Source: Isoetes taiwanensis (lineage: Eukaryota > Streptophyta > Lycopodiopsida > Isoetales > Isoetaceae). From it: 64,000 nucleotides of DNA. The notes beneath the pieces were generated by a model. That model worked only from the letters and a program-made list of their open reading frames with translations, made no database searches and had not been told where the DNA came from. Below, in pieces: positions 1 through 10,803 of the stretch. Position 1 is the stretch's first letter; every line of letters begins with the position of its first letter. The DNA lies in assembly GCA_021234155.1 (NCBI GenBank), contig JAJEKV010000036.1, positions 9,991,426-10,055,425 of the forward strand, read 5' to 3'. A program made the translations under genes and the position numbers.

Positions 1-1387
1 ACAATATATAAGGGATGATACCAATATCTTCAATCAATTTGTCACCTTATTAACTCTATTGTCTCCTTATATTACACGTTGAAATACGATTTGGTGTGGT
101 CATGATTATAACATTTTTTCTAATGCAAGTTCTACTGCAGTGATTTTACCATCTTGTGTCACTTAACGTTCAATGTTCGTCATAAGAAGAGACATGTGTG
201 AAATAAAAAAAGTTTAGAACGAAATCCATGGTATCAGACTTATTTCTTTCAAGTTCTTTAAATGCATAGAAAAAGTGTATGTATGCTGTAAAAGTGACAT
301 TTGGCATCATTGAAGTCTGATGGCATAAAACTGTACTTTTTACCATTTGTAAAAACAAAGATCACGTGCAATAAATTAAAAGTAAACAATCTGTTCTAGG
401 CAGTTCCTAACATGCTTGATAAACCTTAGCAAACTGCAATGGGCTTAAAGAATACTTATGAAAACAGCATGTAGCACGTACAATAGGCTATTAGGCAACA
501 AAGGACAATGAATACACATGAATAGCAAATAGTCTTAGCAAGCTACTTGTCCAACTATGCGGGCAAGTTTAATATGAAATTGTGCTTCAAGTATAACAAA
601 AGCTTGCTAACTATGTGAAAAGAAATGTGCTTACCTAGAAGCTAGGCTACCATATTAGGAGCTTTAAGAAAATGATCCTGTAGCATTGCAGCAATACTTC
701 ATCCCGAGGGCGGTAACTTCAATAACGGTCTTCCAGTTGTCCGCTATTGTATAATGAATCATGTAACTCCTATTTCATGGGCACTCTTGTATATTGAATC
801 GTCTAGCAACTATTCTCATAGTTGCAGGAATACAATGGAACAAATTGTAATATTATATAGGGCTGAGACGCCTGCAATGAAAGGAAGAGCACAGAGGAGG
901 TTAGCATAAAATTCAAGGCAGTGCCTTTTCAACTTCTTTTCTATGTCTAGTCATCTTCATAACCCCCTTGTCTTGGGCATATTCATTGCTCCATTGGTAT
1001 ACATTACTGAAAATTGAGCCATATCCTACATTAGCCAATACTAAAAATTGAGTCGTATCCTACATTACCCAATACTGAAAATTGAGTCGTATCATACATT
1101 AGCCAATATAGAATTCGATCGGCAGCACTAAAATACAGAAGGGTAACAGATACATTAGTTGCCTTAGAACAAAGCATCAATCCTCCATCCGTTTATGTAA
1201 CTCTACAATAAAATTGGATAAGTGTAAGGCCCTCGTAAAGGATGAAATAGTCATAATGATTTGAATGAGGTTGTGCATGAGGTTTTACCTTGCACATTGG
1301 GTTGCTGGACAAACTGATAACATCTTGAACGAAATGCTTTGACTCAAGGTTCTCTGCATGAAAGGCAACGAAATCAGTAATATAGAA
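1..1387. other. Non-coding DNA, no gene seen
   Basis: AT-rich sequence without a credible coding region or RNA gene. The only structure I see is the short tandem repeat at 1005-1106 listed separately. Confidence 0.6.
1005..1106. repeat. 34-bp tandem repeat, three copies
   Basis: Three head-to-tail copies of a 34-bp unit begin at 1005, 1039 and 1073. Each contains AAAATTGAG followed by a TACATTA block. The copies differ at only a few bases. Confidence 0.9.
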
Positions 1388-1958
1388 TAGAATAGAATAG
1401 ATTTTTTAACGTCCACGGAGACCAATAGGCCATGGGACCCATACAATGGGCTAGTACAATCATTACTACTAGGATTAAAAAACCCCTGCCTCGAAAGGTT
1501 TTCAAGGGAAAAACCTTTGCAGTAATGATGATACTAGACAAGTGGAGATAATGACTACTTAGGGCTCAATAATTGCAGACGTTTATCTAGAACCTCAAGT
1601 ATGTATAAGGCCAAGTCATGCACAGATGGTGCTCTGAGAAGTTGTGGAAGCGTGGAATGGAATGCTAAGGTCAAAAAATGATTCCGGACTATCTCAAAAG
1701 CAGGGCAACTCAGAAGAGTATGGCTTTCATCTTCAATAACCTGTAACTGGCAACAGGCACATAGTCTCGCTTCTCGCGGCAATTGCGGCCCCTCCCATCT
1801 AGCTGTCTCAATCCGTAGCCTGTGGGACCCCGTGCAAATTGATGCAATAGCTACGAGCTTGTTCCTGGACAATGAAGCAAGCAAATAAGCTTGGGGCCCT
1901 GGTGCCAAGGTGGGATTTATGTGTGCATGATAATGACCAATTTTCACTTGGGCCAAAG
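1388..1958 (-). mobile_element. LINE-B 3' fragment (C-terminal zinc-binding tail and 3' end)
   Basis: The 5'-truncated 3' end of a non-LTR retrotransposon. The reading frame that stops at 1555 has a C-x2-C, H, C pattern (CACCQ...SHTLLSC), like the zinc-binding region that follows reverse transcriptase in plant LINEs. After the stop comes a foldable motif (1459-1529), then the block GGGTCCCATGG...GGTCTCCGTGGACG, then an ATTCT-type simple repeat ending at 1388. The 5' end abuts the poly(A) tract of a second element at 1959-1970. The first 16 residues of that frame are read through the neighbour's tail and are not part of LINE-B. Related 3' ends recur at 13.4, 15.2, 27.8, 46.4, 48.2, 58.6 and 62.6 kb. 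Confidence 0.75.
1459..1529 (-). other. Foldable 3' motif, copy 1
   Basis: The ends are perfect 9-base inverted complements (ATCATTACT and AGTAATGAT). Inside, on the minus strand, a GGTTTT run, an AAAACC run and a second GGGTTTT run follow one another, so the middle run can pair with either neighbour. Homologous copies lie at 23028, 25847, 27859, 33843 and 45595. It sits between the LINE-B stop codon and the LINE-B terminal block. Confidence 0.7.
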
Positions 1959-2659
1959 TTTTTTTTTTTTCTTTGAAGGACGACAATCTATTATCAAGAA
2001 AAATCAAGATACATACAAGGGACCTGTGACATGGGACTTAAAACCTAGAGGACGAAATAGTCCATTAAGCACAACCACCCATACACAGTATATACTCACA
2101 CTCCTTGTGCCACCTTGAGGCGTTTAATGGCCTCATCACAATCAACATGGTCTACCACATCGAAATGATCATCAACATACATCAAATTATCATGCCACTG
2201 AATAGAATGAGGTGGGATAGCCTCGTGAGATGACATAACAGACTTCTTCCTTGCCACCTTCTTCCAATTGACCTGCTGCCATGACTCTTTTGCGCACAGA
2301 AGATTAGGACCATCAGCCATAACAGCCAAAGTAACTGTGTCCCATATCTTTTGAGAAAAATGACCATTGAGATATTGTTGCAAAAGCTCAGGATCAGAAC
2401 TGGCAAGCATCAGGCAGTGCTCTGGTTGCACAGCCCAACGGGCAAACCATGTAGTGCAATGCTCTTTCCAACATCGTTTCAAACGCTGAGGAGATTCAGC
2501 CATGGCAAATGCAAGAACATGATACCTAACATCATCCATGTGGTGCACCTTGCAGATATAGTGGAGATGGCGCTTCATGGCAGAATGTTGAAGAGGCCAA
2601 AAACCTGTCTCTTGTAAAAGAATAACAAACCAACAATAGATCCAAACATGGAAGAGCAA
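1959..2659 (-). mobile_element. LINE-A ORF1-type fragment with poly(A) tail
   Basis: A minus-strand insertion with its poly(A) as a 12-T run at 1959-1970, preceded by the LINE-A end GTCGTCCTTC (here with CTTTGAAGG on the plus strand). An open frame of 187 codons ends at 2096. Its last 75 residues match the frame ending at 12766 (shared blocks CAKESWQ, KKSVMSSHEAI, IQWHDNL and CDEAIKRLK). The 3' UTR is about 125 nt and matches that of the 12.2-12.9 kb copy. No reverse transcriptase lies between this frame and the tail, so the element ends directly after an ORF1-like C-terminus. The upstream part of the frame (2330-2659) has no match in the other copy, and I do not recognise it. The 5' limit is approximate. 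Confidence 0.65.
2096..2659 (-). CDS. ORF1-like protein fragment of LINE-A
   Basis: 187 codons. The C-terminal 75 residues are shared with a second genomic copy, which supports this frame as once translated. That copy has a stop where this one reads Gln (SWQQ), so this is the better preserved of the two. The N-terminal 110 residues contain several Cys and His (HYICKVHH, RCWKEHC, EHCLM), but I cannot assign a known zinc knuckle. It probably belongs to the RNA-binding ORF1 of an L1-type element. The true start is unknown because the element is probably 5' truncated. Confidence 0.45.
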   Translation of the reverse strand: MLFHVWIYCWFVILLQETGFWPLQHSAMKRHLHYICKVHHMDDVRYHVLAFAMAESPQRLKRCWKEHCTTWFARWAVQPEHCLMLASSDPELLQQYLNGHFSQKIWDTVTLAVMADGPNLLCAKESWQQVNWKKVARKKSVMSSHEAIPPHSIQWHDNLMYVDDHFDVVDHVDCDEAIKRLKVAQGV

Positions 2660-5135
2660 AATATAAATCCTCTTTAGTAAAACTCTTATATGCTCATCCT
2701 TCTGACAAATGACAACAGAAAGAACGTCCTATCAATCTAGAGATTTATTTAAAGTTAGTGGTTTAGAGGAATCTTAATGACCATATTATTTATGAGAAGC
2801 ACCTGCATATATAGAGCTCAAAAGCTACGTTGGAAGTCACATAAAATACACTGCTGATGCTGTTATAATTGGAGAGACATGATGGGCAGATGAAAGTAGT
2901 CCAGAGCATAACCTGGTCTAGGCCTATAGATACTTTAAAAGACATAGCTTACCACATCAATCAAAGAAAATGAACATTAATGCCTTCTTAATGACCAAAC
3001 TGGCTGGCATTGACCTTACAACTAAATTGGAGCATGCATACTGCAAAAATGCAACAGTTTAGGTTTAACCAAAGTAATTTAAAAAATAGAGATAGCAAGT
3101 ACATATAAACAACCCAAGAAGCAGATATATAGATGTTACCAATGCTCCAAGGAGAAGGCAGATGGAAGTTGACAACTCTCAATCATAATTCCTAGCTGAA
3201 GCCATGTCTGGCCTCACATGAAATTAACTCACAAAAAGAGAGCATCATGGATTTTTATTGATTGCCTTTAGCTGCTATGCAGCTCAGCTCTACATGTACA
3301 ATCATGGCACCATTTTTAATCACTGTTTCTGAATTCAAGCATCGGGGATTCCATAGTGGATTGCCATGCCACATGATGTTGCTCTGCAGTTCCACACATA
3401 CCATAGACATAATAAATATGCAGCTTTGAATCTGCACATGCTCGAACATGAAAATAAGAAGCCTGCCATGCATTGTTTTAATCTATCATCATGATCATAA
3501 CTCCAAAAGGCTTACCAACTTAGTCTACTCATGCTAAGCAGACATATATGTGTTGACAATTCCCCAAGGAGCAGACATATAGATGTTGACAATCCTAAAC
3601 CATAATTTTCAACTGAATCCATATCTGGTTTGACATGGAATTAAGAGCACCATAGGTCTTCATTGATTGCCTTTAGTTACTTTCCAGCTCTACATATACT
3701 ATTGATATGATAGAAACTTAATTTCTTGCATTTGTACTCAATCTCTATGGCCCTATGTCTATGACATCAAAACCTATATAATCAGATAGATAAAAGCAAA
3801 GCTAGGAAATCAACTACCAAATGCAATAAAACTACACAACTAAAGCCACATTACCTGGAAGGAAATGCAAGTGAAGACCAAAACGAAATCGAAGCACTCC
3901 AAATCCTCTGAAATGGGCTCTGAATGCCCGCTTAAACCTCAGTTGTTGCTTCAAAGACAATGATAAACCCAAGAAAATGTAAAAATTAAAATATATCGTT
4001 ATAGTTTACTCACTGCCAGCACCTCTATCATGCTTTAAGGTGATTATCTGGCATAAGAGAATCGAAAAACACCTAGACTGGCTGACTTCTATATTACAAC
4101 GACTTCTTACAACAAATACGAAAATGAGTCTACCTGAAACACAGAGGTTATATCATACCTCCATGCTTGTGAGCAAACCTAATAAAAGTACAGCCATCTG
4201 GTGACAAATCAAGACCCAAATAATAGTTGCCTGCCCCTCTCGAGAAATCAAAGCATCAGATGAAGGCCCTTGGCAAGATAGGCGGTGCATCTGTGCATGC
4301 TATCCAGATTCGTGGAATGAAAGGGGAAATGTAGAAAATACATTAGAACCAAATTCTTTCTCGATTTTTGGAGAATCGAGATTTTTTTCCAGCTGCCAAA
4401 ACCTCTAAAATCATAGGGAAATCATCTAAAATAAATTCCAAAACATTTTCTGCCAGGCCGGATAATTCCAAATTAACAAGGTTGATAATACAACTAGGTT
4501 ACCATTTAGGTTCATCAATGAACTTCTATAACCAAACGATATCTTTCTTAATGTTGGAGGTTTGAAGACAACTGATCTTTTGGATGCAAAGGGTCTATCA
4601 TTTGTAGAAATATTGATGAGATGACTCAAAGTGTTCGAAACATTTTTTCATGACGTTTTTTTGGCAAATCTTTCTAGCTAGAAATGCAACTCAAAGTCAT
4701 TGCACATAAGGACATCATACACACTACACGTGTTCTTTATACAACATGACTAGAAATGTTTAGGGAAACACCCATTATCAGTAAGGGACAAATTGCAGGG
4801 AACCCTTGCAACCTACCAGTTGAAATCAAGAATTTCTGATGTAGAAACTTTTTTGTAGGAAGTTTTCTAGTAAAAGACCTCAGGATTCTTCACATTTTTC
4901 GGCTGAAAATTAGGTTTTTGTATAATGCTTCATGCTAGCTTAAATTATTTAGGAAGTAAAAAAGACTACCACTAGCTACACTTCTCCTAACCTGGTTGCA
5001 CCAAAATTTTGTATGGTACTATATAAGGGTTCTTTAACACATATTTCCGAACCCAAGTTTTGGCTATACGTACTTTGTTGTAGATTTATTTACAGTGGAA
5101 GACATTTTTCATATATAATAGTGCGCATAAAAAAT
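2660..5135. other. Non-coding DNA with one dispersed duplication
   Basis: No gene or RNA is visible. A block of about 180 bp occurs twice in direct orientation (3118-3305 and 3536-3705) and is listed separately. Confidence 0.55.
3118..3705. repeat. Diverged direct duplication
   Basis: Two copies in the same order share CAGA(C)ATATAGATGTT, then CCATATCTGG-like, ATTGATTGCCTTTAG and CAGCTCTACAT blocks. The first runs about 3118-3305 and the second about 3536-3705, with a unique spacer between. The copies have many substitutions and small indels, so the duplication is old. Confidence 0.65.
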
Positions 5136-5145
5136 AATACTTGGC

Positions 5146-7306
5146 ACCCTATAACTTTGCTATCTACGGTGTACAAGATCTTTGCTAAGGCCTTGGCAGA
5201 GAAAGTGAGGGATATCTTGGCAGAGTCTATCTCCTTCACACAGTCAGGTTTTTTACCTAAGTGCTTTATTCGTGATAATGTGGCCGCAGCTTATGAGGGG
5301 ATGTATTGGGCGCGTCTTAAGGGTCAGCACATTGTATATCTCAAATTGGATTTTGCTAAAACCTATGACAGTATAGATTGGAATTTCCTACAAAAATGCC
5401 TTTTGACATTGGGATTTGGAGAGTTGTTTACCAGAGATTCTTTCTGCTCGGTGCTTTTTCAGGGAGAACCCTCGGCTGTGTTTCCTGTTGGTAGAGGAGT
5501 TCGACAAGGATGTCCCCTTGCCCCATTATTCTTCACTATTGTGGCAGAAGTATTGTCCCAGCTATTCTCTTCGGCTACTCAAGATGGCGTAATTCAGGGA
5601 TTGATTATGGAGGATGGTTCTCAAGAAGTGTGTAATCAGTATGCCGATGATACATTTCTCTTCCTAGTGGCTGAGGATGATAATCTTCAGAATGTTAAGC
5701 TTTTGTTGGACTCTTTCTCCCTAGCTTCAGGGGTTCTTGTTGGGTGGCTAAAGTGCTCTGCTTTATGGTTGTGGATGTTCCTCCCTGTGTTTACGAGTAT
5801 CCGTGGAAAGTGCTTCCTCAAGGGAAGGCCACTAAACTCTTGGGCATTCATGTAGGTATACATATCTCTACTTCAGATGCATGGGATGTTATAGTGGAAG
5901 GCCTGCGTAAGCATCTTTTTTGGTGGAATATAACTAAGCTTTCTCTGGTAGGACAGATAGTAGTTGCTAAGCAGGTTCTCATCAACACTCATGTGTATAT
6001 GGCATCTGTTGTGCTTGCCTCACAAACAAAGTTTCAAGAGGTTGTCACAAGTGTTCGTAACTTCATTTGGGCAGGTACTGAGACAGGTGTAGTTGTGAAG
6101 GTCGCTTGGTCCACATGTATCAAACCAAAATTTGCTGGAGGTCTAGGTATGATTGACTTTCATTTACAGAGTAAAATTATGATATCTAAGTTCATTTGTC
6201 GCTACTTGGTGGGTACGGGACATTCGCCTGGAATGAGATTGGTTGCGCAAGCACTTGGGCAGTGTATTCCTTTTGGAAGACCGGCACTTAGGGCAGTTCT
6301 TCCTTGGTGTCTCTTTTATCAGCTTCGTCCATATCCGAATGCTTCTCTCTTCTTGAAGGAACTGCTTGATTCTTGGGAGACAGTTCGTGTGCTATTTAAG
6401 ATTAATCCAGGTGTGTGTCCACAGGTAGGTTCTCCGTGTTGGTGGATTCCTCTGGATAATCACATGCCTCTGTGTGCTACTGTACATCCATTGACTCAGC
6501 GGCGTTGGAGGCTTGCTGGTATTCTCACAGTTGGTGCTTGGTATGAGGCAGGACAATTATTGACTTGGGATGCTTTTCAGACTAAGTTTATGCTATCTCG
6601 ATGGGACAGAGCTCTGTGGCAAAATCTGGCTGACATTCTGCCAGACGCTCCTTCACAATCAGTTGATGTGCCTATTTGGACTGGTCCCCAAATTGTTAAT
6701 GCACAACGTCTTGTGCATTCGTTATATCAAAAGCTGGTTGATGTTGACATTGTCCCCCCTCGGGCTGGTTGGCAGCTCCGCATTCCCCCTCCTCAGTGGA
6801 AGCGTATGTGGTCCTGGGTCTGGAATAAATTGTTGCATCCCAAAGTTTCTAGCTTATGGTGGCAACTCCTTCACAGATGTCTGTGGGTTAATGTGCTGGT
6901 TCATAAGTTTTATCCCCGCATTTTAGAACTCTGCCCACTGTGTAAGCGACAAGTTGAGAGCCTCGAGCACTGCTTCTTTCTATGTGACCAAGTTCAGCCA
7001 GTTTGGTCATGGTTACTATCTCTCTTCCATGTGGTCTTGACTAGCCAGCAGGTGCTTCTCGCCATTTATTCTTCCACTTGGAACAGCTTGCAGCAACAAG
7101 CTTTCCACTTAGCTTCAGGCTGGTTGTTGTGGTCTATTTGGAAAAGAAGGCGAATGTGTATCTTCAAAGGCTTATCAATTAGTGTCAATCAACTTCTTCA
7201 CGAGGCACGAGACAGATTGGTGAAGGCATACCGATGTTCTCAGCTTGCTCCTGAAAGAAAATGTTTGATTTTTGAGGAATATTTAGGTATCTTATCTTAT
7301 GGATAG
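5146..7306 (+). pseudogene. LINE reverse transcriptase, C-terminal part, frameshifted
   Basis: ORF2 of a non-LTR retrotransposon, which normally makes cDNA at a nicked target. Order seen: fingers region from PITLLSTVYKIF, motif A at VYLKLDFAKTYDSIDW, motif B at GVRQGCPLAPLFF, catalytic motif YADDT near 5640, thumb region with LLGIHVG near 5845, and a C-terminal zinc-binding domain (LWWQLLHRC, CPLCKRQVESLEHCFFLC) near 6870-6990. The frame shifts by one base close to 5775, after the SALWLW stretch. The remainder then reads open to the stop at 7306. The N-terminal endonuclease is absent because of 5' truncation. The catalytic Asp pair is intact, but the copy cannot be autonomous. Confidence 0.92.
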
Positions 7307-7429
7307 ACAGGTGGCTGCACTCAGTGGATTATCTTTGTCTGCTGAGATTTTATTCCTGCCTCTGCATTTATGTGTGTACTTCTTCTGGAATATTGAATAA
7401 GAGTTTGTCGTCCTTCAAAAAAAAAAAAA
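5146..7429 (+). mobile_element. 5'-truncated LINE-A with poly(A) and 10-bp target duplication
   Basis: The element starts inside the reverse transcriptase domain and ends in GTCGTCCTTC plus an A-run at 7417-7431. The 10-mer AATACTTGGC flanks it on both sides (5136-5145 and 7430-7439). This is the hallmark of target-primed reverse transcription with 5' truncation. Only one frameshift is visible in 2.16 kb, so the insertion looks fairly recent. Its 3' end resembles that of the ORF1-only copies at 1.96 and 12.9 kb. Confidence 0.92.
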
Positions 7430-7639
7430 AATACTTGGCGAGGAATGTCAAAAATCTAACAAGCTTTTCCTAGGACAGTAATAATCCATTTCATGACCCA
7501 CACCCTTAATGTACAACAAGCATATACACAAAATAGTTCAAGTCCCAAGTACCACATACACAAGGTCTATCAAGCAGGATAATATTTCATGGTCAGTAAC
7601 ATGAATATAACAAAGAGACCTTTGATATCTCAAACAAAA

Positions 7640-7795
7640 AGGTTTGAAAGCAAATGAAATGGCCTTTGCAAGCTCATTTGACGCATGCTCCAATTTATTT
7701 GGAATGATATTTTATAGGATTTGGAACAAGAAGGCTTCAAGCACATGAAGTGGCCTCTGCGTTCGATGCATGCTCCAATTTAGCTGGGTACAAAT
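7640..7795. repeat. Short tandem duplication
   Basis: A unit of roughly 95 bp with the core ATGAA(A/G)TGGCCT...GCATGCTCCAATTTA occurs twice, once around 7650-7695 and again around 7745-7785. The rest of 7430-8112 shows no gene. Confidence 0.6.
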
Positions 7796-8112
7796 TTCTT
7801 CATTGTTGGCATTGGTTGGTGCTTCTATTGAGGCGCGTGGAAAGTTACGAAATTTGACAAAATGCTTCTTTTCATTTCTTATTACACAACTCTTTCTTTT
7901 AGTGTGTGCTAGACCATACTTATTTGATTTGAATCGATTTAAGATTACTAGGTATCTTTTGGTTTTGCCACCCTTAGTTATAGAACTTCAACTAATGTTT
8001 GAAGCTACTTTGCATTTGTTCTGGACAAAGATTATGTATTCACAACATCTTTCAATATATACATTGCCAAGTAATATGTACAAAAAGGTAGTACATAATT
8101 TTATAAATATTA

Positions 8113-8332
8113 ATAAGAAGAAGAAGAAGAGATTTTAACGTCACGCCACAAGGCAGCGTCCTATTGGACATGTGACACTTTACAACACACCCAGATGGGT
8201 CCTGCCCCACCACTTTACATTGCTGAAGTGGGTCCTTCCCCCACCAACTTTACATTGCATGGCCACTTTCACAACGAGGCGTTGAACCCGTGACCTTGGG
8301 TATGGCAGTTTAACGTCTTACCACAGGACCCT
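8113..8332 (-). mobile_element. tRNA-derived SINE sharing a LINE-B-like 3' end
   Basis: Read on the minus strand, the element starts GGGTCCTGTGGTAAGACG, resembling an RNA polymerase III A box. About 30 nt later it has GGGTTCAACGCC, a good B box. The 3' part (GTCCAATAGGACGC...GTGACGTTAAAATCT) resembles the LINE-B terminal block (CCTATTGGTCTCCGTGGACGTTAAAAAATCT), and the element ends in a TTC/CTT simple repeat. Internal GTAAAG(T)TGGTGGGG units are repeated. It is about 220 bp long. I could not find convincing target duplications. The polymerase III head and LINE-like tail are classical SINE architecture; mobilisation by LINE-B is my inference. Confidence 0.72.
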
Positions 8333-8984
8333 TTTTTACACTATGTGGAACAATGTGAACCATTTTCCAACTAAATAATAATTCTCATTAATGAACATAT
8401 TGGTAATCACGTTCTTCACTTTGCACAACATGCAAGCATCTCACCACAGGCATAAATACAACACCCTATGTTTGTTGCACACAACTATAAAAGCTAATAT
8501 AGCACCTTAACTATTTTAATGCACCCAGTCAAATATCAATATCCCTTACAACGTGTTGTTACCAAAGCCCGGCAATGCCGGGTACCATAACTAATATATA
8601 TGTAAAGCTATTTTTGGTAGTCTGTTGTCCTCTAAATTGCAAACTTTGCTAACAAAATTAAACCATTTCAAATAAGGCCTCAACCTCAAGTGTGACCAGA
8701 CCTATTTTTGGTAAATGACCTGACATTTTATGCCCAATTGTTTCACGAATAAAAACTTGGAAACATCTGGAGCGAGGAATTAGGAGGACAACATTTAGAT
8801 GTAGCATTGATAGGTGTATGCGGCAACTAATTTGTGAATTGGCGATGAATTGTTCATTGACTGTGAATATGGTAGACCAATATCGGAGGTCATTTGATGT
8901 ATTGTAAACTGATGTGATACATCCATGTTGTGATGCTTTTTAGTCAGTATTGTTATCTCTAGAAGGCATTGATCACAAGAGAAG
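8333..8984. other. Non-coding DNA
   Basis: No gene. A small perfect hairpin (CCCGGC-AAT-GCCGGG) lies at 8569-8583. I see nothing else. Confidence 0.5.
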
Positions 8985-10155
8985 GGACTTGGACCACCTT
9001 AGCCTTGGCAAGGCTACACCATTGAATTTGAGGGGAAGGCACTTGGACTACCTTAGCCTTGACAAGGCTATATTTCAATGAATTTGAGAATCCTTTTGCA
9101 TTATTCTCCAAGAGACTTGGACCACAACCTTGGCAAGGCTACGCTGCATTGAACTTGAGAATCTTTTACCATTATTTTCTAAACAATATGCAAAATCATT
9201 TGCATTTTGGCATTACTCATATCACAGTCAAATATCATGGACATCAATGTTGCCAATTTTAGATAGCCTCGAAAATTAATGGCACATCTGAGTAGGTTGA
9301 AATTATAGGTTTCTAAAACTGCTAGATAATCATAAACCTAGGAACAAGTTCTATGATCCATATAGACAAAGTTCTAATCAACTATATTTCAAATACGTGA
9401 GTAATCAAAAAATAATTAATCGTGTGGCTTTAAATTAGTGTGCCTCTTGCTTTTTTGGTTGTTTAAAAATCAATCTACTTTTTGGCCTTTTTTGCACAAG
9501 CCAAAATTTACATTCCAAAAGTAACTATTTACTTGGTCGTTTTGAAAGGGGCACTTGGACTACCTTAGTCTTGACAAGGCTACACTCCACTGAAGTTGAG
9601 AATCTTTTAGCATTATTCTCTAATAGACTTGGACCACCTTAGCCTTGGCAAGGATACACTCCACTAAATTTGAGAAAAAAAAAAGGACTTGGACCACCTT
9701 AGCATTGGCAAGGCTACACTCCACTGAACTTGAGAATCCTTTACCATTATTTCTAAACAGTACGCAAAATCATTTTGCATTTTGGCATTACTCGCGTCGC
9801 AATCACATATCATGCATCAATGTTGCCAATTTTAGGCAGCTTGAAAATGAATGGCTTCAAACATATGAGTAGGTTGAAATGAACTTTCAAGGTCGAGAAC
9901 CAATGCTCAAGTATCTTCTCATTTATAGGTTTCTAGAACTGCTAGAAACAAGTTCTATGATCCATATATATATACAAAGTGCTAATCAACTAGCCTATAT
10001 TTCACATTTTGAAAACCCAATAGTGTGACTTCAAATTAATGTGCCTTTTGCTTTTTTGGCTGTACAAAATCAATCTATTTTTTGGCCCTTTTTTGCACAA
10101 GCCAAATTTTACGTTCCAAAAGTAACTAATATTTACTTAGCCGTTTTGAAAGGGG
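8985..10155. repeat. Tandem duplication including the 3' end of the Jas-motif gene
   Basis: Two units of about 560-600 bp lie head to tail (roughly 8985-9548 and 9549-10155). Each contains ACTTGGAC(C/T)ACCTTAGCCTTG(G/A)CAAGG-type short repeats, then GCATTTTGGCATTACTC, AGGTTTCTA(A/G)AACTGCTAGA, a TTGCACAAGCCAAA block, and finally CGTTTTGAAAGGGGCA. In the second unit that last block is the end of the Jas-motif coding sequence. In the first unit it is an orphan copy of about 16 bp of it. The sub-repeat ACTTGGAC...CAAGG recurs about six times (8988, 9033, 9113, 9550, 9627, 9685). Confidence 0.85.
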
Positions 10156-10531
10156 CAGCTTCACGAACCCGTTCTTTTCGTCTCTCAAGAAAACGCTGAA
10201 GGGAAGCTCTGCGGGCCTGGGCATATCTTTGCTCTACTTTTGGATCAGTCTGTTTCTTATTCTGAAGAATAGACTGCAAATTCGCGGCAGAAAGCCCCGG
10301 CATTGCACCACTGGACACCATTTTAGCCAATTCTGTGTGTAAACCCCCAAATTCCGAGCTGCTGCTGCTAGACTCTTTGCTACATTCGGAACTGTCGCTG
10401 CAGGATTCGACCGAAAGCTTCAGATCCAGGCCCCAATTGGGCGCATCACGCAGATCTGCAGACCTGCTCGATCCGGCCGAGCCGACTGGGCTCGATGTGC
10501 CCATAAATTGCTTCAATTCGCAGCTGGCCAT
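10133..10531 (-). CDS. Small Jas-motif protein with EAR motif, no TIFY motif (JAZ-like)
   Basis: 132 codons, no intron visible. Residues 103-128 form a Jas (CCT_2-like) motif. The pattern S-L-x2-F-x2-(K/R)R-x2-R-x5-P-(Y/F) is fully met by ASLQRFLERRKERVREAAPF, with Arg for Lys and Phe for Tyr. In JAZ repressors this motif binds the MYC transcription factors and the COI1 receptor. Residues 35-39 (LDLKL) match the LxLxL EAR motif, which recruits TOPLESS corepressors directly. A Ser-rich stretch spans 43-60. The TIFY/ZIM motif, which normally recruits NINJA, is not recognisable. A longer in-frame Met exists upstream (10795), but the extension is Phe-rich and overlaps the probable 5' UTR, so I choose the Met at 10531. 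It may be a nuclear jasmonate-type repressor like non-canonical JAZ8/JAZ13 of Arabidopsis. The absence of an intron could mean a retrocopy. An orphan copy of its last codons lies at 9530-9548. Confidence 0.7.
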   Translation of the reverse strand: MASCELKQFMGTSSPVGSAGSSRSADLRDAPNWGLDLKLSVESCSDSSECSKESSSSSSEFGGLHTELAKMVSSGAMPGLSAANLQSILQNKKQTDPKVEQRYAQARRASLQRFLERRKERVREAAPFKTAK

Positions 10532-10789
10532 TGTGCTCTGCAAAGAGCAAATTTGAATTCGCCCAAATTTGAAGAACTGCGCCCAAATTTGAATTCGAAG
10601 CAGAATCACAGAAACTGTGGTGGATTTTCCCAATTCAAAGAAAAACGAGCTGAAATGTTGAGATTCGAAGCAGAATGGGCTGAAATTGTGCTGAGATTTT
10701 GCCGATTTGCTGATGGGTCCGAATTCTAGCTGAAGATCGAAGCCTGCGACGGAATGCTTTGGGAATTTGAGGTTTGGGGGCAGTGCTGC

Positions 10790-10803
10790 TGGCATATAAA
10801 TTG
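10790..10803 (-). promoter_or_regulatory. Candidate TATA box of the Jas-motif gene
   Basis: The minus strand reads CCAATTTATATGCC about 260 nt upstream of the chosen start codon, which would leave a 5' UTR of roughly 230 nt. That interval contains repeated CAAATTTGGGCG and GATTCGAAGCAGAAT blocks. No other core-promoter signal is clear. Confidence 0.35.

Noticed and set aside
10532-10795. Upstream Met extension of the Jas-motif protein
   Set aside because: The extension is Phe-rich, built from repeated TTTGAATTC-like DNA, and overlaps the probable TATA and 5' UTR.
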